Position numbers and translations under genes: made by a program. Below, in pieces: positions 1-9,160 of a stretch of 64,000 bases of DNA (position 1 is the first letter of the stretch; each line of letters begins with the position of its first letter). The notes under the pieces were generated by a model. That model did not search any database. It was given only the letters and a program-made list of their open reading frames with translations, and was not told the origin of the DNA. The DNA is from Burkholderiaceae bacterium (GTDB lineage Bacteria > Pseudomonadota > Gammaproteobacteria > Burkholderiales > Burkholderiaceae_C). Where the stretch lies: the NCBI GenBank assembly GCA_024235855.1, contig JACKLN010000001.1, positions 1-64,000 on the forward strand. Reading direction: 5' to 3'.

Positions 1-307
1 ACTCTCGCGGTTCAGGGCCGCTGAACCGCCCGATGACGAACGACGGGCCCGACAAGCACCCCGTGCCAAGCCGTCCTGCACGCGGGAACATGCAGCGGCG
101 CACAGGGACGGGGTGATGAACTTTCGCATGCGGCGGCTCCTGGATGGTGGTTTGGCATCAGCCAACGACTGATGCGGCGAACTGTGATGAGCCACCGTTC
201 CGCCAGCGTTCCGGAAGAGGCCGCACCGGCCACGCCCCCCCTCGAATCAGGGAGACACCCACCCATCCCCACACGCGGCGGCACGTGACCGACCGCGGCA
301 GCCGCGT
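1..307. other. intergenic stretch at window edge
   Basis: No convincing gene is seen on either strand. The open frames here lack recognisable protein character. The stretch lies downstream of the flotillin gene, which ends at 308. No T-rich terminator hairpin stands out. Confidence 0.6.
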
Positions 308-1948
308 TCAACGCTTGTCGAGCGGCTTCGTCACCCCGGCCATGCCCGCGTCCAGGCTCATGCCCAGATCCTCGCCCAGCTTCTTCAGCGCCGGCAGCTG
401 CACCGCCATCGCCATCACCGAGTCGAGCGCCTGATTGACGGGCGGGCGATTGTCGGCACCGCCACCCTCGCCGCCCGCTGCCCCGCCCAGGCCGCTGACC
501 TGGTGGATGCGGATGGAGTCGATCTTCTCCGCCGGCTTGACCATCTCGGCCAGCACCTTCGGCAGGGCCTCGACCTTGGCCAACTCCACGCGCATGGCCG
601 TGGCGCGCTCGTCCAGCGCGTTCTCGGCCTCGGCCAGCGCCCTGCGGCCTTCGGCCTGCGCCAGCAGTTCCTGCTTGGTGGCCTGCGCACGCAGCGCCAC
701 CGCCTCGGCCTCGGCCTGTGCCGCCTTGAGCTTCGCGGAGGCCCGGTCCTGTGCCGTGGCGACCTCGGTGGCCGCCGCCAGGCGCGCGCGCGTGCCGGCC
801 ACCTCGGCCTCCTGCTGCGCCGCCAGCACGGCCACGGCCTTGCGGCGTTCGGCTTCCGCCATGGCCTTGGCCGTGGGCACGGCCTCGGCGGCACGCATCG
901 ACTCGGCCCGCGCCGCATCGGCCGCCGCCCGCGCCTGGCTCTCTGCCTGGCTCTGCTGTGCGATGGCGATCTGACGCTGCTGCTCGGCCAGCGCCAGGTC
1001 ACGCTCGCGCGCGATCTCGGCCTCGGCAAGCGCTTTGGCCTGCGCGATCTCGGCTTCGCGGATCAGCTTCTCGCGCTCCAGATCGGCGGTGCGGATGCGC
1101 TGCTCCATCTCGATGCGCGCGCGGGTGGACGCCAGTTCGCTCTCGGCCTTGCGCTGCACCACCTCGGCCAGCTGCGCCGCCTTCAGCGTCTCGATCTGCT
1201 GCACCTGCGCGATCTGCGCCGCCTGCTCGTCGAGCTCGATCTGCAGCTTGCGCCGCGTGGCCTCCATCGCGGCCTTGCGCACGGAGACCTCGGCATCAGC
1301 ATCGATCTCGGCGCGCTCCTTCTTGCTCTTGGCAATCACTTCCGCCAGCTTGCGCATGCCCACGGCGTTGAAGGCGTTGTTCTCGTCCAGCGCCTTGAAC
1401 GCCGTCTGGTCCAGCGCCGTCAGCGACACGGTGTCGAGCTCCAGGCCGTTGCGCGCCAGCGATTCGAGCAGCGACTCGCGCACCTCGGACACGAAGCGGC
1501 CGCGGTTCTCGTGCAGCTCGTCCATCGTGAAGCGCGCGGCCACGGCACGCAGCGCGTCGACCAGCTTGCCCTCGATCAGTTCGCGCAGCTTGCCGGCGTC
1601 GAAGGTGCGGTTGCCCAGCGTCTGTGCGGCGCGGGCGATGCCGTCCTCGGTGGCGATCACGCTGACGTAGAACTCGGCGCCCACGTCCACGCGCAGCCGG
1701 TCCTTGGTGATCAGCGAACTCTCGCCGCCACGCTTGACCTCCAGGCGCAGGCTCTGCATGTTCACACGCGAGATCTGGTGGAAGTAGGGCACGGCGATCA
1801 CGCCACCGTCCATCACGATGCGGCGGCCGCCGACACCGGTCTTGACCAGGCTGACCTCGCGCGTGGCACGCTCGTAGAAGCGGGCGAGCACGACGATCAC
1901 GATCGCCAGGACGACGACGATCAGCAGGAACCAGAGGAAAGCACTCAT
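308..1948 (-). CDS. flotillin-like SPFH/band-7 membrane protein
   Basis: A 546-residue protein. It has one N-terminal membrane segment (about residues 4–22), an SPFH/band-7 domain (about 25–190), and a long Ala/Glu/Arg-rich coiled coil (about 190–480) with the repeated AEA pattern of flotillins. A Gly-rich linker and a short C-terminal tail follow. The architecture matches bacterial flotillins (FloT/YqiK type), which oligomerise as membrane-microdomain scaffolds. The start is ATG, only 4 bases after the stop of the upstream dehydrogenase gene, so it is probably the last gene of the transport/aldehyde operon. No NfeD partner gene is visible beside it, which is atypical for many flotillin loci. 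Its role in this operon is unknown; organising the importer in the membrane is only an inference. Confidence 0.85.
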   Translation of the reverse strand: MSAFLWFLLIVVVLAIVIVVLARFYERATREVSLVKTGVGGRRIVMDGGVIAVPYFHQISRVNMQSLRLEVKRGGESSLITKDRLRVDVGAEFYVSVIATEDGIARAAQTLGNRTFDAGKLRELIEGKLVDALRAVAARFTMDELHENRGRFVSEVRESLLESLARNGLELDTVSLTALDQTAFKALDENNAFNAVGMRKLAEVIAKSKKERAEIDADAEVSVRKAAMEATRRKLQIELDEQAAQIAQVQQIETLKAAQLAEVVQRKAESELASTRARIEMEQRIRTADLEREKLIREAEIAQAKALAEAEIARERDLALAEQQRQIAIAQQSQAESQARAAADAARAESMRAAEAVPTAKAMAEAERRKAVAVLAAQQEAEVAGTRARLAAATEVATAQDRASAKLKAAQAEAEAVALRAQATKQELLAQAEGRRALAEAENALDERATAMRVELAKVEALPKVLAEMVKPAEKIDSIRIHQVSGLGGAAGGEGGGADNRPPVNQALDSVMAMAVQLPALKKLGEDLGMSLDAGMAGVTKPLDKR

Positions 1949-1952
1949 GGCA

Positions 1953-2741
1953 TCAGAGTCCGTGGATGTTGCACAGCAGGTGCGACGACATGCCGCCGTC
2001 CACCGCGAGGTTGGTGCCGCGGATCCAGCCGCTGGCGTCGCTGAGCAGGAAGGCCACCGCCGGCGCGATGTCGGCCGGCGTGCCCGGGCGGTCCATCACG
2101 CGCATGTCCTCCTCGGCGCGTGCGCCCAGTGTCTGCACGAAGTCGCCGAGGATGGGCGTGTCCACCGGGCCGGGGCTGACGGCATTCATGCGGATGCCAC
2201 GCTCGCGCCAGGTCCAGCGGTGCTGCAGCGTCCAGGCCACCAGGGCCTCCTTGCTGAAGAAGTAGCTGCGGCCACCTTCGTCGCCGGCATCGTGCGTGGC
2301 GACGAACTCCGCCACGTCGTCGAAGTCGAGCTGCTCGGCAGCGTGGATCGAACTCACGCGGTTGGCCCAGTCGAAGCCGGCCAGCGACGCCAGGTTGACG
2401 ATGCTGGCGCCGTCGGCCAGCTTCGGGATCAGTCCCAGCGTCAGCGCCTTCAGGCCCACCAGGTTGACCTTCAGCACCACCTCGGCGGGCGCGGTCGGCG
2501 GCACGCCGGCGATGTTGGCCAGGCCGTGGATGCCGGCGGGCAGCACACGCACGAGTTCCTTGATCTGCGCCGGATCCGTCAGGTCCACCTTGTAGAGGGC
2601 GTCGACGTGCTCCTGCGTCATCGTGCGGTCCACGCCGAGCACGGTGGCACCCCACTGCTTGCACACGCGCGCCGTCTCCTGGCCGATGCCGCTGGCGCAG
2701 CCGGTGACGACGATGGTCTTGCCTTGGAGGAGATTCTTCAT
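1953..2741 (-). CDS. short-chain dehydrogenase, coniferyl-alcohol dehydrogenase-like
   Basis: A 262-residue SDR. The N-terminal nucleotide-binding motif is TGCASGIG with an acidic residue after the second strand (GVDR), which suggests NAD preference. The NAG-type motif is NIAGVP. A Tyr/Lys catalytic pair fits YFFSKEA, and the C-terminal PGPVDTPIL loop is present. The pattern closely resembles coniferyl-alcohol dehydrogenase (CalA) and related 3-alpha-hydroxysteroid-type SDRs, which oxidise an alcohol to an aldehyde. The ATG start at 2741 lies 2 bases after the aldehyde dehydrogenase stop. Together with the two aldehyde dehydrogenases in the operon it suggests an alcohol-to-aldehyde-to-acid route for an aromatic substrate. 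The exact substrate is inferred. Confidence 0.8.
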   Translation of the reverse strand: MKNLLQGKTIVVTGCASGIGQETARVCKQWGATVLGVDRTMTQEHVDALYKVDLTDPAQIKELVRVLPAGIHGLANIAGVPPTAPAEVVLKVNLVGLKALTLGLIPKLADGASIVNLASLAGFDWANRVSSIHAAEQLDFDDVAEFVATHDAGDEGGRSYFFSKEALVAWTLQHRWTWRERGIRMNAVSPGPVDTPILGDFVQTLGARAEEDMRVMDRPGTPADIAPAVAFLLSDASGWIRGTNLAVDGGMSSHLLCNIHGL

Positions 2742-2743
2742 GG

Positions 2744-4204
2744 TCAGAACATCGGCGGGTAGGGCCGGCCGCCGCGATCGAGCGTGATCCAGCGCGTCTC
2801 GGTGAAAGTCTCGTGCGACCAGCGCCCGCCGTGCCGCCCCAGGCCGGACGCCTTCGCGCCACCGAAGGGCACGTGCGGTTCGTCGTTGACGCTGCTGCAG
2901 TTGATGTGGCACATGCCGGTGTCGAGCTGCTGCGCGATGCGCAGCCCGCGTGCCTCGTCCTTCGTCATCACGCCGCTCGACAGGCCGTACTCGGTGTCGT
3001 TGGCGATGGCCACCGCCTCGTCGTCGCTGCGGAAGGGGATCACCGGCACCACGGGGCCGAAGGTCTCTTCCTGGTAGACCTTCATCTGCGGCGTCACGCC
3101 CAGCAGGATGGTGGGCTCGACGAAACGCCCACGCACGCCACCGCCGAGCAGCACCTTCGCGCCCTTGGCCACCGCGTCGTCGATCTGCTCCTTGACCTTG
3201 GCCGCCTGCTTGTCGTTGATCAGCGGGCCGATGATGGCGCCGTCGTCGACGCTCGGGTCGCCCACCTTCAGCTTGGCGGCGCGCTCGACGAAGCGCTGCA
3301 CGAAGGGCTCGAAGATCTTGTCCTGCACCAGCACCTTCTCCACCGACATGCAGATCTGGCCCTGGTGCATGAAGCTGCCGAAGTTGGCGGCCTGGGTGGC
3401 GCGGTCCATGTCGGCGTCGTCGCAGACGATCAGGCTGTCCTTGCCGCCGAGTTCCACGCAGGCCTTCTTCAGGTGCGCGCCGGCGCGCGCCGCGATCATG
3501 CGGCCCACCGGCGTGCTGCCGGTGAAGCTGATGCCCTTGATGCGCGGGTTGTCGATCAGCTCGTCGCCGATGGCCACGATGTTCTCGCGCGAGCAGGTCA
3601 GCACGTTGAGCACGCCCGGCGGCACGCCGGCTTCCTCGAAGACCTCGGCGAAGAACAGGCCGCCGGTGTAGGGCGTCTCCTCGGACGGCTTCAGCACGCA
3701 GGTGTTGCCGGCGGCGATGGCAAACGCGATGCCGCGCGCCGTCAGCAGCGCCGGAAAGTTCCAGGGGCTGATGCAGGTGATCACGCCCATCGGGCGGCGC
3801 ATCGCCATCGAGAGCTTGCCGTTCTCCGACGGCAGCACCTCGCCGATGGCAGCGTAGTTGCTGGCCGCGGCGGCGTAGAACACCTCCGGCACGTAGCCGG
3901 CCTCGAACATGCCCTTGCCGAACCAGCCGCCGCCTTCGTGCTTGAGCGCCTCGACCAGGTCCTTCTTCCGCCGCTCCACGACCTCGGCGATCTTGATCAT
4001 GTAGTGGCTGCGCTGCTGGAACATCAGCGCCGACCAGGCCGGGAACGCGGCCTGCGCGGCGTCGATGGCGGCGCGCGTGTCCTGCAGGCTGCCGTCGGGC
4101 ACGCGGGCCCAGACGTTGCCGTTGGCCGGGTTCAGGTCGTCGAAGCTGCGGCCGGGGTGGACCCAGCGGCCGCCGATGTACAGGCCGTCGAAGTTGCTTG
4201 CCAT
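2744..4204 (-). CDS. aldehyde dehydrogenase, benzaldehyde dehydrogenase-like
   Basis: A 486-residue NAD(P)-dependent aldehyde dehydrogenase. Visible family motifs are the PWNFP substrate-loop motif, the FTGSTPVG nucleotide-binding helix, the catalytic Glu in VELGGKDS and the catalytic Cys in GQICMS. EETFGPV and the C-terminal PFGG motif follow. It should oxidise an aldehyde to a carboxylate. Sequence style is closest to benzaldehyde/aromatic aldehyde dehydrogenases. Open sequence continues upstream of ATG 4204, but family homology begins there and the preceding gene fragment ends at 4207, so 4204 is the sensible start. The gene sits between the ABC ATPase livF and the SDR. Confidence 0.88.
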   Translation of the reverse strand: MASNFDGLYIGGRWVHPGRSFDDLNPANGNVWARVPDGSLQDTRAAIDAAQAAFPAWSALMFQQRSHYMIKIAEVVERRKKDLVEALKHEGGGWFGKGMFEAGYVPEVFYAAAASNYAAIGEVLPSENGKLSMAMRRPMGVITCISPWNFPALLTARGIAFAIAAGNTCVLKPSEETPYTGGLFFAEVFEEAGVPPGVLNVLTCSRENIVAIGDELIDNPRIKGISFTGSTPVGRMIAARAGAHLKKACVELGGKDSLIVCDDADMDRATQAANFGSFMHQGQICMSVEKVLVQDKIFEPFVQRFVERAAKLKVGDPSVDDGAIIGPLINDKQAAKVKEQIDDAVAKGAKVLLGGGVRGRFVEPTILLGVTPQMKVYQEETFGPVVPVIPFRSDDEAVAIANDTEYGLSSGVMTKDEARGLRIAQQLDTGMCHINCSSVNDEPHVPFGGAKASGLGRHGGRWSHETFTETRWITLDRGGRPYPPMF

Positions 4205-4206
4205 GT

Positions 4207-4640
4207 TCAGCCTTTCCGTTTCATGGTGCCGTCGGGCTGGCGCTCCCAAACCTCGATGCCGGGGCGGTGCCAGACCTCGATGGACGGGACCGGGCCAACC
4301 GCCGGCTTGGTGGCAGGTGCAGGGGCCGGCGCGCTGCGCTGCGCCGCCTGCGTGATTCGCGCCACGGCCTCGTCGAGCGTGCCGCTGGTCTTCAGCTCGG
4401 CCAGCGCGCGTGCGGCCAGCGCCTCGTCGCGCGGCGCGTGGCGCTGCGTCGTCACGTCCTCGGCCTGGCGCTGCGACGCGATGCGCACCAGGTCGGCGAT
4501 GCGCGTGGGCACCAGCCGGTCGGCCGAGGTGCTGACCACCGACGTGCCGTAGCCGCCGGTGGCCGGTGCGGCGACAGCGGCCAGCGCGTGCGCGGCGATG
4601 GCTGCGGCCGGCGCCGCGCGGACGCGTGCGCCGGTGCCGG
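4207..4640 (-). pseudogene. out-of-frame C-terminal extension of livF
   Basis: This is the reading frame that continues livF after a frame change. From about 4625 down to 4207 it reads as a plausible Ala-rich protein tail ending in VWERQPDGTMKRKG, while the formal livF frame becomes Arg/Pro/Ser-rich and loses protein character. The tail ends 2 bases before the aldehyde dehydrogenase start, as expected for operon spacing. The switch maps to a GCGCGG/CGCCGG run near 4605–4630. Either livF naturally carries an extension of roughly 130 residues and the sequence has an indel, or the tail has been lost by mutation. Confidence 0.5.
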
Positions 4641-5381
4641 CGTCGAGGCGGCCGGCGCCGCCGCATGCCCGGCCGCGCCGCCCAGGTAGGCCGCCTGCAC
4701 CGCCGGGTCGCGCGCCAGCTGCGCCGCCGGCCCCTGGCCGACGATCTCGCCGTTCTCCAGCAGGTAGGCGCGGTCGGCGATGGCCAGGCTCTGCCGTGCG
4801 TTCTGCTCCACCAGCAGCACACCCACACCGCTGTCGCGTATGGTGCGCAGGTTGCGGAACAGCTCGGTGCACAGCAGCGGGCTGAGGCCCAGCGACGGCT
4901 CGTCGAGCATCAGGATGGTGGGCGCGCTCATCAGCGCACGGCCGATGGCCACCATCTGCTGCTCGCCGCCGCTCATCGTGCGCGCGACCTGGCCGCTGCG
5001 TTCCGACAGGCGCGTGAACAGGCCCAGCACGCGGTCCAGGTTGGCCTGCTGGCCGTCGCGCGCGCGGTGGGCGAAGGCACCGAGCGCCAGGTTCTCCTGC
5101 ACCGTCAGGTCGCCGAAGATGCCGCGGCCCTCGGGCACCAGGGCGAGGCCGGCCTCGACGATGCGGTGCGGCGGCAGGCCGGCGATCGAGCTGCCGTCCA
5201 GGCGCACACTGCCGGCGCCACGCTCCAGGCCGGCGATGGCCTTGAGCAGCGAGGTCTTGCCGGCGCCGTTGGCGCCCAGGATGACGACGATCTCGCCCGG
5301 CGCCACCGTCAGACTCACGCCCTTGAGCGCGCGGTGCTGGCCGTAGGTGACGGCGAGGTCCTTCACCTCAAGCATCGCCAT
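4452..5381 (-). CDS. livF: ABC transporter ATP-binding protein LivF (C-terminus frameshifted)
   Basis: The second ATPase of a branched-chain-amino-acid-type importer. Walker A is GANGAGKTS, the signature MSGGEQQ and Walker B ILMLDEPSLGL, followed by the H-loop region. Residues 1–238 are a normal-length LivF. The remaining 71 residues in this frame look like out-of-frame sequence, and the likely true tail lies in another frame down to 4207. Start ATG 5381 (or 5375) overlaps the end of livG, indicating translational coupling. The cargo is inferred from context to be an aromatic or related compound rather than an amino acid. Confidence 0.88.
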   Translation of the reverse strand: MAMLEVKDLAVTYGQHRALKGVSLTVAPGEIVVILGANGAGKTSLLKAIAGLERGAGSVRLDGSSIAGLPPHRIVEAGLALVPEGRGIFGDLTVQENLALGAFAHRARDGQQANLDRVLGLFTRLSERSGQVARTMSGGEQQMVAIGRALMSAPTILMLDEPSLGLSPLLCTELFRNLRTIRDSGVGVLLVEQNARQSLAIADRAYLLENGEIVGQGPAAQLARDPAVQAAYLGGAAGHAAAPAASTPAPAHASARRRPQPSPRTRWPLSPHRPPAATARRWSAPRPTGWCPRASPTWCASRRSARPRT

Positions 5382-6102
5382 CTCCCAGATAGGCTTTGAT
5401 CACCTCTCGATCGGCCAGCACCTCAGCCGGCGTGCCCTCGGCGATCTTCACGCCGCTGCTCATCACCACGCAGCGGTCGCACAGGCTGCGGATGGCGTCC
5501 ATCACGTGCTCCACCAGGATCACCGTGCGGCCGTCGTCGCGCAGGCTCTTGATGAGCTCGATGCCGGTCTGCAGCTCGGTGGGGTTCAGGCCGGCCAGCC
5601 ATTCGTCGAGCAGCAGCACGCGCGGGTCGCCGGCCAGTGCGCGCGCCAGCTCCACGCGCTTCTCGTCGATGTAGGTCAGCGCCGAAACGGGCAGCTTGGC
5701 CGCGTGGCCGATGCCCACGCGCTCCAGCTGCCGCTCGGCGTGGCGGCGCGCCTCGCGGCCCCACAGCCGCTTGTGGCCGAAGACGGCACCGGCCATCACG
5801 TTCTCGATCACGCTCAGGCCCGGCAGCACGCGCACCAGCTGGAAGGTGCGGCCCACGCCGGCGCGTGAGATCTCGCGCGCCGGGCGGCCGGAGATCAGCA
5901 TGTCGTCCAGCGTGATGTCACCCGCCGTCGGCGCCAGCGCGCCGCTGATGAGGTTCATCATCGTCGTCTTGCCCGAGCCGTTGGGGCCGATGATGCCCAT
6001 CACCTCGTGCTCGCGCACGCTGAAGCTCACGTCGTCCACGGCGCGCAGGCCGCCGAAGTGCTTGGCGACGTTCGACACCTCGAGCACGATGCGCTCACGC
6101 AT
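5368..6102 (-). CDS. livG: ABC transporter ATP-binding protein LivG
   Basis: A 244-residue ATPase with Walker A GPNGSGKTT. The signature segment is unusual: where most LivG proteins have an SYGQQ-type motif, this one reads LTYIDEKRVELARAL. Walker B reads LLLDEWLAGLNPTE, with Trp where Pro is normal. The C-terminal BCA-ABC motif (AEGTPAEVL…IKAYLG) is present. The start overlaps the livM stop by a few bases. The divergent signature is seen directly; whether it changes activity is unknown. Confidence 0.88.
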   Translation of the reverse strand: MRERIVLEVSNVAKHFGGLRAVDDVSFSVREHEVMGIIGPNGSGKTTMMNLISGALAPTAGDITLDDMLISGRPAREISRAGVGRTFQLVRVLPGLSVIENVMAGAVFGHKRLWGREARRHAERQLERVGIGHAAKLPVSALTYIDEKRVELARALAGDPRVLLLDEWLAGLNPTELQTGIELIKSLRDDGRTVILVEHVMDAIRSLCDRCVVMSSGVKIAEGTPAEVLADREVIKAYLGDGDA

Positions 6103-7021
6103 GGTCGTGCCCCTTCTTCTTCAGCTTCTCGAGCAGGCCGACCACGCCCTGCGGAATGAAGTAGACGATGAGCAGGAAGGCCACGCCCAGCAGCAGCACG
6201 GTCTGCGTGGGGAAGCTGGCACTGATGGCCTCCCACAGCAGCGTGAAGGGCACGACGCCGACGATGGGGCCCCACAGACGGTGCACGCCGCCCAGCAGCG
6301 CCATGATCACGACCTGGAACGACAGGTCCGGCGAAAACGCGATCGACGGCTCGATGTAGGTGAAGCGCGGCGCCATGATCGCGCCGACGATGGCCGCCAC
6401 CACGCCGCTGATCACGAACAGGGTGATCTTGGCCCGCGGCGAATGGATGCCCACGTGCGACGCCACGAGCTCGTCGTTGCCGATGATGCGCAGCGCAAAA
6501 CCCAGGCGCGAGCGGTTGATCCACCAGCCCAGCAGCGCCACGATGGCGCCCAGCGCCAGCAGCTGCCAGTAGATGTGCTGGTCCTTCAGGTCGGTCAGCA
6601 CGTACATGCCGCGGCTGCCGGTGAAGTTGTTCTGCACCCAGGTCACGACCTGGCGGATGAATTCCGCCAGCCCGAGCGTGAAGATCACGAAGTACACGCC
6701 CGACAGGCGCAGCGTGGCCAGGCCCACGAGCAGCGCCAGCACGCCGCCGCCCACGGCCGAGATCAGCACCAGCACCGCGTACGGCAGGTGCTCGATGCCC
6801 GAGCCCACGGTGTACGCGCCCAGCCCGTAGAAGGCCGCGGTGGCCAGCGAGATGTAGTGCGTGGGGCCGGAGAACATGGCCCAGGACGTGGCCAGCACGC
6901 CGTACATCGCGATCGAGATGCCCAGCGTCAGCAGGTAGGCATTGCCCAGCGCCGGCAGGAAGGCCAGCAGCACGAAGGCGGCTGCGATCACGGCCATGAG
7001 GATCTGCTCGCGCCGGGTCAC
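6095..7021 (-). CDS. livM: ABC transporter permease LivM
   Basis: A membrane permease of the LivM family with about 8–10 hydrophobic segments. It carries the conserved ISLATAAFYGLGAYTVG and the FxxLGLAEFIRQ cytoplasmic region. The best start is GTG at 7021, whose last bases overlap the livH stop (GTGA), giving 308 residues; ATG 6997 is an alternative. Open sequence further upstream overlaps livH and is not needed. It pairs with LivH to form the transmembrane channel. Confidence 0.86.
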   Translation of the reverse strand: MTRREQILMAVIAAAFVLLAFLPALGNAYLLTLGISIAMYGVLATSWAMFSGPTHYISLATAAFYGLGAYTVGSGIEHLPYAVLVLISAVGGGVLALLVGLATLRLSGVYFVIFTLGLAEFIRQVVTWVQNNFTGSRGMYVLTDLKDQHIYWQLLALGAIVALLGWWINRSRLGFALRIIGNDELVASHVGIHSPRAKITLFVISGVVAAIVGAIMAPRFTYIEPSIAFSPDLSFQVVIMALLGGVHRLWGPIVGVVPFTLLWEAISASFPTQTVLLLGVAFLLIVYFIPQGVVGLLEKLKKKGHDHA

Positions 7022-7884
7022 GAGGTGCGCCTCCCGAACAGGCCCTGCGGCCGGAACAGCAGCACCAGCACGAACAGCAGGTAGGCCGCGGCCAGGGTCA
7101 GGCCGGGGTCGATGACGCTGGCGACGAAGGTCTCGGCCAGGCCCAGGATGACGGCGGCGACGACCGCGCCACGCACGTCGCCCACGCCGCCCATGATGAC
7201 GATGATCAGCGCCTTCATCGTGAAGAGCACGCCGATCGACGCATCCAGCGTCAGGAAGGTCGAGAGGATGGTGCCGCCGGCGGCGGTGATGGCCCCGCCC
7301 AGCGCGAAGGCCAGCGTGTTCATGGCCTTCACGTCGATGGCCACCAGGCCCGCGGAGCGCGGGTCCACCGCCACCGCGCGCAGCGCCATGCCGGTGCGCG
7401 TGGCGTGCAGGCCCCACCACACCAGCGCGCAGATGGCCGCCGCCGCCAGCGCCGCGACGACGCGGTTCAGGCCGAAGGGGCTGCCGAAGATCTCGAAGGG
7501 CGTGGCCAGGAAGCTGTAGTTGAAGAACTCGCCACCGAAGGCCCAGCGCATCAGGCCCACCATCGCGAAGCTCATGCCGAAGGTGGCCAGGATGCTGTCC
7601 ACCTCCAGTTGGCCGCGGTTCTTCGCGCGCCGCACCAGCGGCAGCAGCAGCCAGCGGTAGATGGCCGCATTGAGCAGGAAGGCCGCCGGCACCACGAACA
7701 GCAGCGCGAGCATCGGGTTGACGCTCTGCGCCGTGAACACCCAGAAGGCGCCGAAGGCCCCGGCCACCAGCATCTCGCCGTTGGCCAGGTTCATGATGCG
7801 GGCGACGCCGTACTGCAGGGTCAGGCCCATCGCCAGCAGCGAATAGGTGGCTCCCAGCAGGATGCCGGTGATCAGGATGTCCAT
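7018..7884 (-). CDS. livH: ABC transporter permease LivH
   Basis: A 288-residue LivH-type permease with about 8 membrane helices. The family motif GLTLQYGVARIMNLANGEML is near the N-terminus and a GGVGDVRGA loop lies near the C-terminus. ATG 7884 (MDILITG) is preferred over the upstream in-frame ATG at 7896. It lies 53 bases after the binding-protein gene, the usual spacing within liv-type operons. Confidence 0.88.
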   Translation of the reverse strand: MDILITGILLGATYSLLAMGLTLQYGVARIMNLANGEMLVAGAFGAFWVFTAQSVNPMLALLFVVPAAFLLNAAIYRWLLLPLVRRAKNRGQLEVDSILATFGMSFAMVGLMRWAFGGEFFNYSFLATPFEIFGSPFGLNRVVAALAAAAICALVWWGLHATRTGMALRAVAVDPRSAGLVAIDVKAMNTLAFALGGAITAAGGTILSTFLTLDASIGVLFTMKALIIVIMGGVGDVRGAVVAAVILGLAETFVASVIDPGLTLAAAYLLFVLVLLFRPQGLFGRRTS

Positions 7885-7937
7885 GGTGGGTCGCAAGGCG
7901 CGCGCCAGGCCGGCCGGCGCGCGTGGGCTTCAGGAGA

Positions 7938-9131
7938 TCACCAGCCGGTCTTCAGCTGCACCGGGCGCTCGCCCGGCTTGCCAGTGGACGCCACGCCGAC
8001 GAACTTGCCGCCCTGCCACTGGCCCACCGTCCAGAAGTTCTCGATCATCTGGTTCTTGAAGGTCCAGTCGCCGAGCACGGTCTTGAAGCTGTTATTCTTG
8101 ATGTAGTCCGTGACCGCGGCCTTGTCGACGCCGCCCGTGCCCTCGATGGCCTGCTCCAGCACCTGCAGGCTGGCATAGGTGACGGGGCCGGCCCAGTAGT
8201 CGGCATCGACACCGGTGAGCTTCTTGTGGGTCTCGAAATAGCCCTTCATCTCCGGCGCGTCGGGGTTGATGCCGCCGGCGCCCAGGATGCCCTCGGCCGA
8301 CTTGCCGAACTTGCCGCCGAAGGCCGGGAAGCAGGTGGCCACGGCCGAGTAGTAGGCCTTGACGTTCAGGTTCTCGATCTTGGCCTGCTCGGCCAGCGCA
8401 AAGGTGTCGGGCGGGTACGAGAACGCGACGAAGGCGTCGGGGTTCGCGGCCTTGGCGCCCTTCATCACCGGCGACAGGTCCTGCGTGCCCAGCGGGTAGC
8501 TCTTGTCGTAGACGATCTCCAGGCCGTGCTGCTTGAAGATCGGGCGCGCGGCTTCCGCGAGTTCGATGCCGAAGGCGTCGGCCACGTTGACCATGGCCAC
8601 CTTCTTGCCGATCTTGCCCTCGTCCACCAGCTTCTTGAGGATGTCGGCCACGGAGTTGGCGAAGGCCGTGGTGTTGCCCAGGGTCAGGAACAGCGTGGGG
8701 TAGCGCTTGGTCAGCTCCGGGCCCTTGTCGGTGATCGAGCTCACCGCGATCTGCGGGTAGCCGTACTTGGCGAACACCGGCGCCGCGGCCAGGTTCAGGC
8801 CGGTGCCGTAGGGCGCGATGATGAAGTCGGCCTTGTCCTGCGTGGCCAGGCGCTCGACGGCCTTGATGGTCTCGCCGGGGTTGGTGCGGTCGTCGTACTC
8901 GATCAGCTCGACCTTGCGCATCGAGCCGTCCTTCATCTTCAGGCCGCCGCGCTCGTTGACCTGGGTGACCCACATCTTGATGCTGGGCCACTGCGTGACC
9001 GCGGCGCCGCCGGCCAGCGGGCCGGTCTTGGGCGCGACGGCGCCGATCTTGATGGTCTGCTGCGCGGCCACCGGCAGCGCGACGGTCAGTGCCGCGGCGG
9101 CGGCCAGGGCCAGGGTGGTTCTGCGTTGCAT
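7938..9131 (-). CDS. ABC transporter periplasmic substrate-binding protein (Leu/Ile/Val-binding family)
   Basis: A 397-residue type-I periplasmic binding protein. A Sec signal peptide (about residues 1–24, cleavage near VAAQ) is followed by TIKIGAVAPKTGPLAGG, the standard start of the mature fold. A YDDRTNPG segment and a GYPQIAVSS hinge region follow. The ATG at 9131 starts the signal peptide; open sequence upstream is shadow coding. It would capture the ligand for LivHMGF. Encoded between two aldehyde dehydrogenases, so the ligand is plausibly an aromatic acid, alcohol or aldehyde, but specificity cannot be read from sequence alone. Confidence 0.9.
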   Translation of the reverse strand: MQRRTTLALAAAAALTVALPVAAQQTIKIGAVAPKTGPLAGGAAVTQWPSIKMWVTQVNERGGLKMKDGSMRKVELIEYDDRTNPGETIKAVERLATQDKADFIIAPYGTGLNLAAAPVFAKYGYPQIAVSSITDKGPELTKRYPTLFLTLGNTTAFANSVADILKKLVDEGKIGKKVAMVNVADAFGIELAEAARPIFKQHGLEIVYDKSYPLGTQDLSPVMKGAKAANPDAFVAFSYPPDTFALAEQAKIENLNVKAYYSAVATCFPAFGGKFGKSAEGILGAGGINPDAPEMKGYFETHKKLTGVDADYWAGPVTYASLQVLEQAIEGTGGVDKAAVTDYIKNNSFKTVLGDWTFKNQMIENFWTVGQWQGGKFVGVASTGKPGERPVQLKTGW

Positions 9132-9160
9132 GGTCTTGTCTCCGGGGTGTGGCAGGGGCT

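Noticed and set aside
12..311. 99-residue minus-strand open frame at the window start
   Set aside because: Low-complexity, Arg/Pro-rich, no plausible domain and no support from context.
2813..4552. Long plus-strand open frame opposite the aldehyde dehydrogenase and livF
   Set aside because: Shadow of the real gene in GC-rich DNA; its composition is His/Arg/Leu-rich with no family features.
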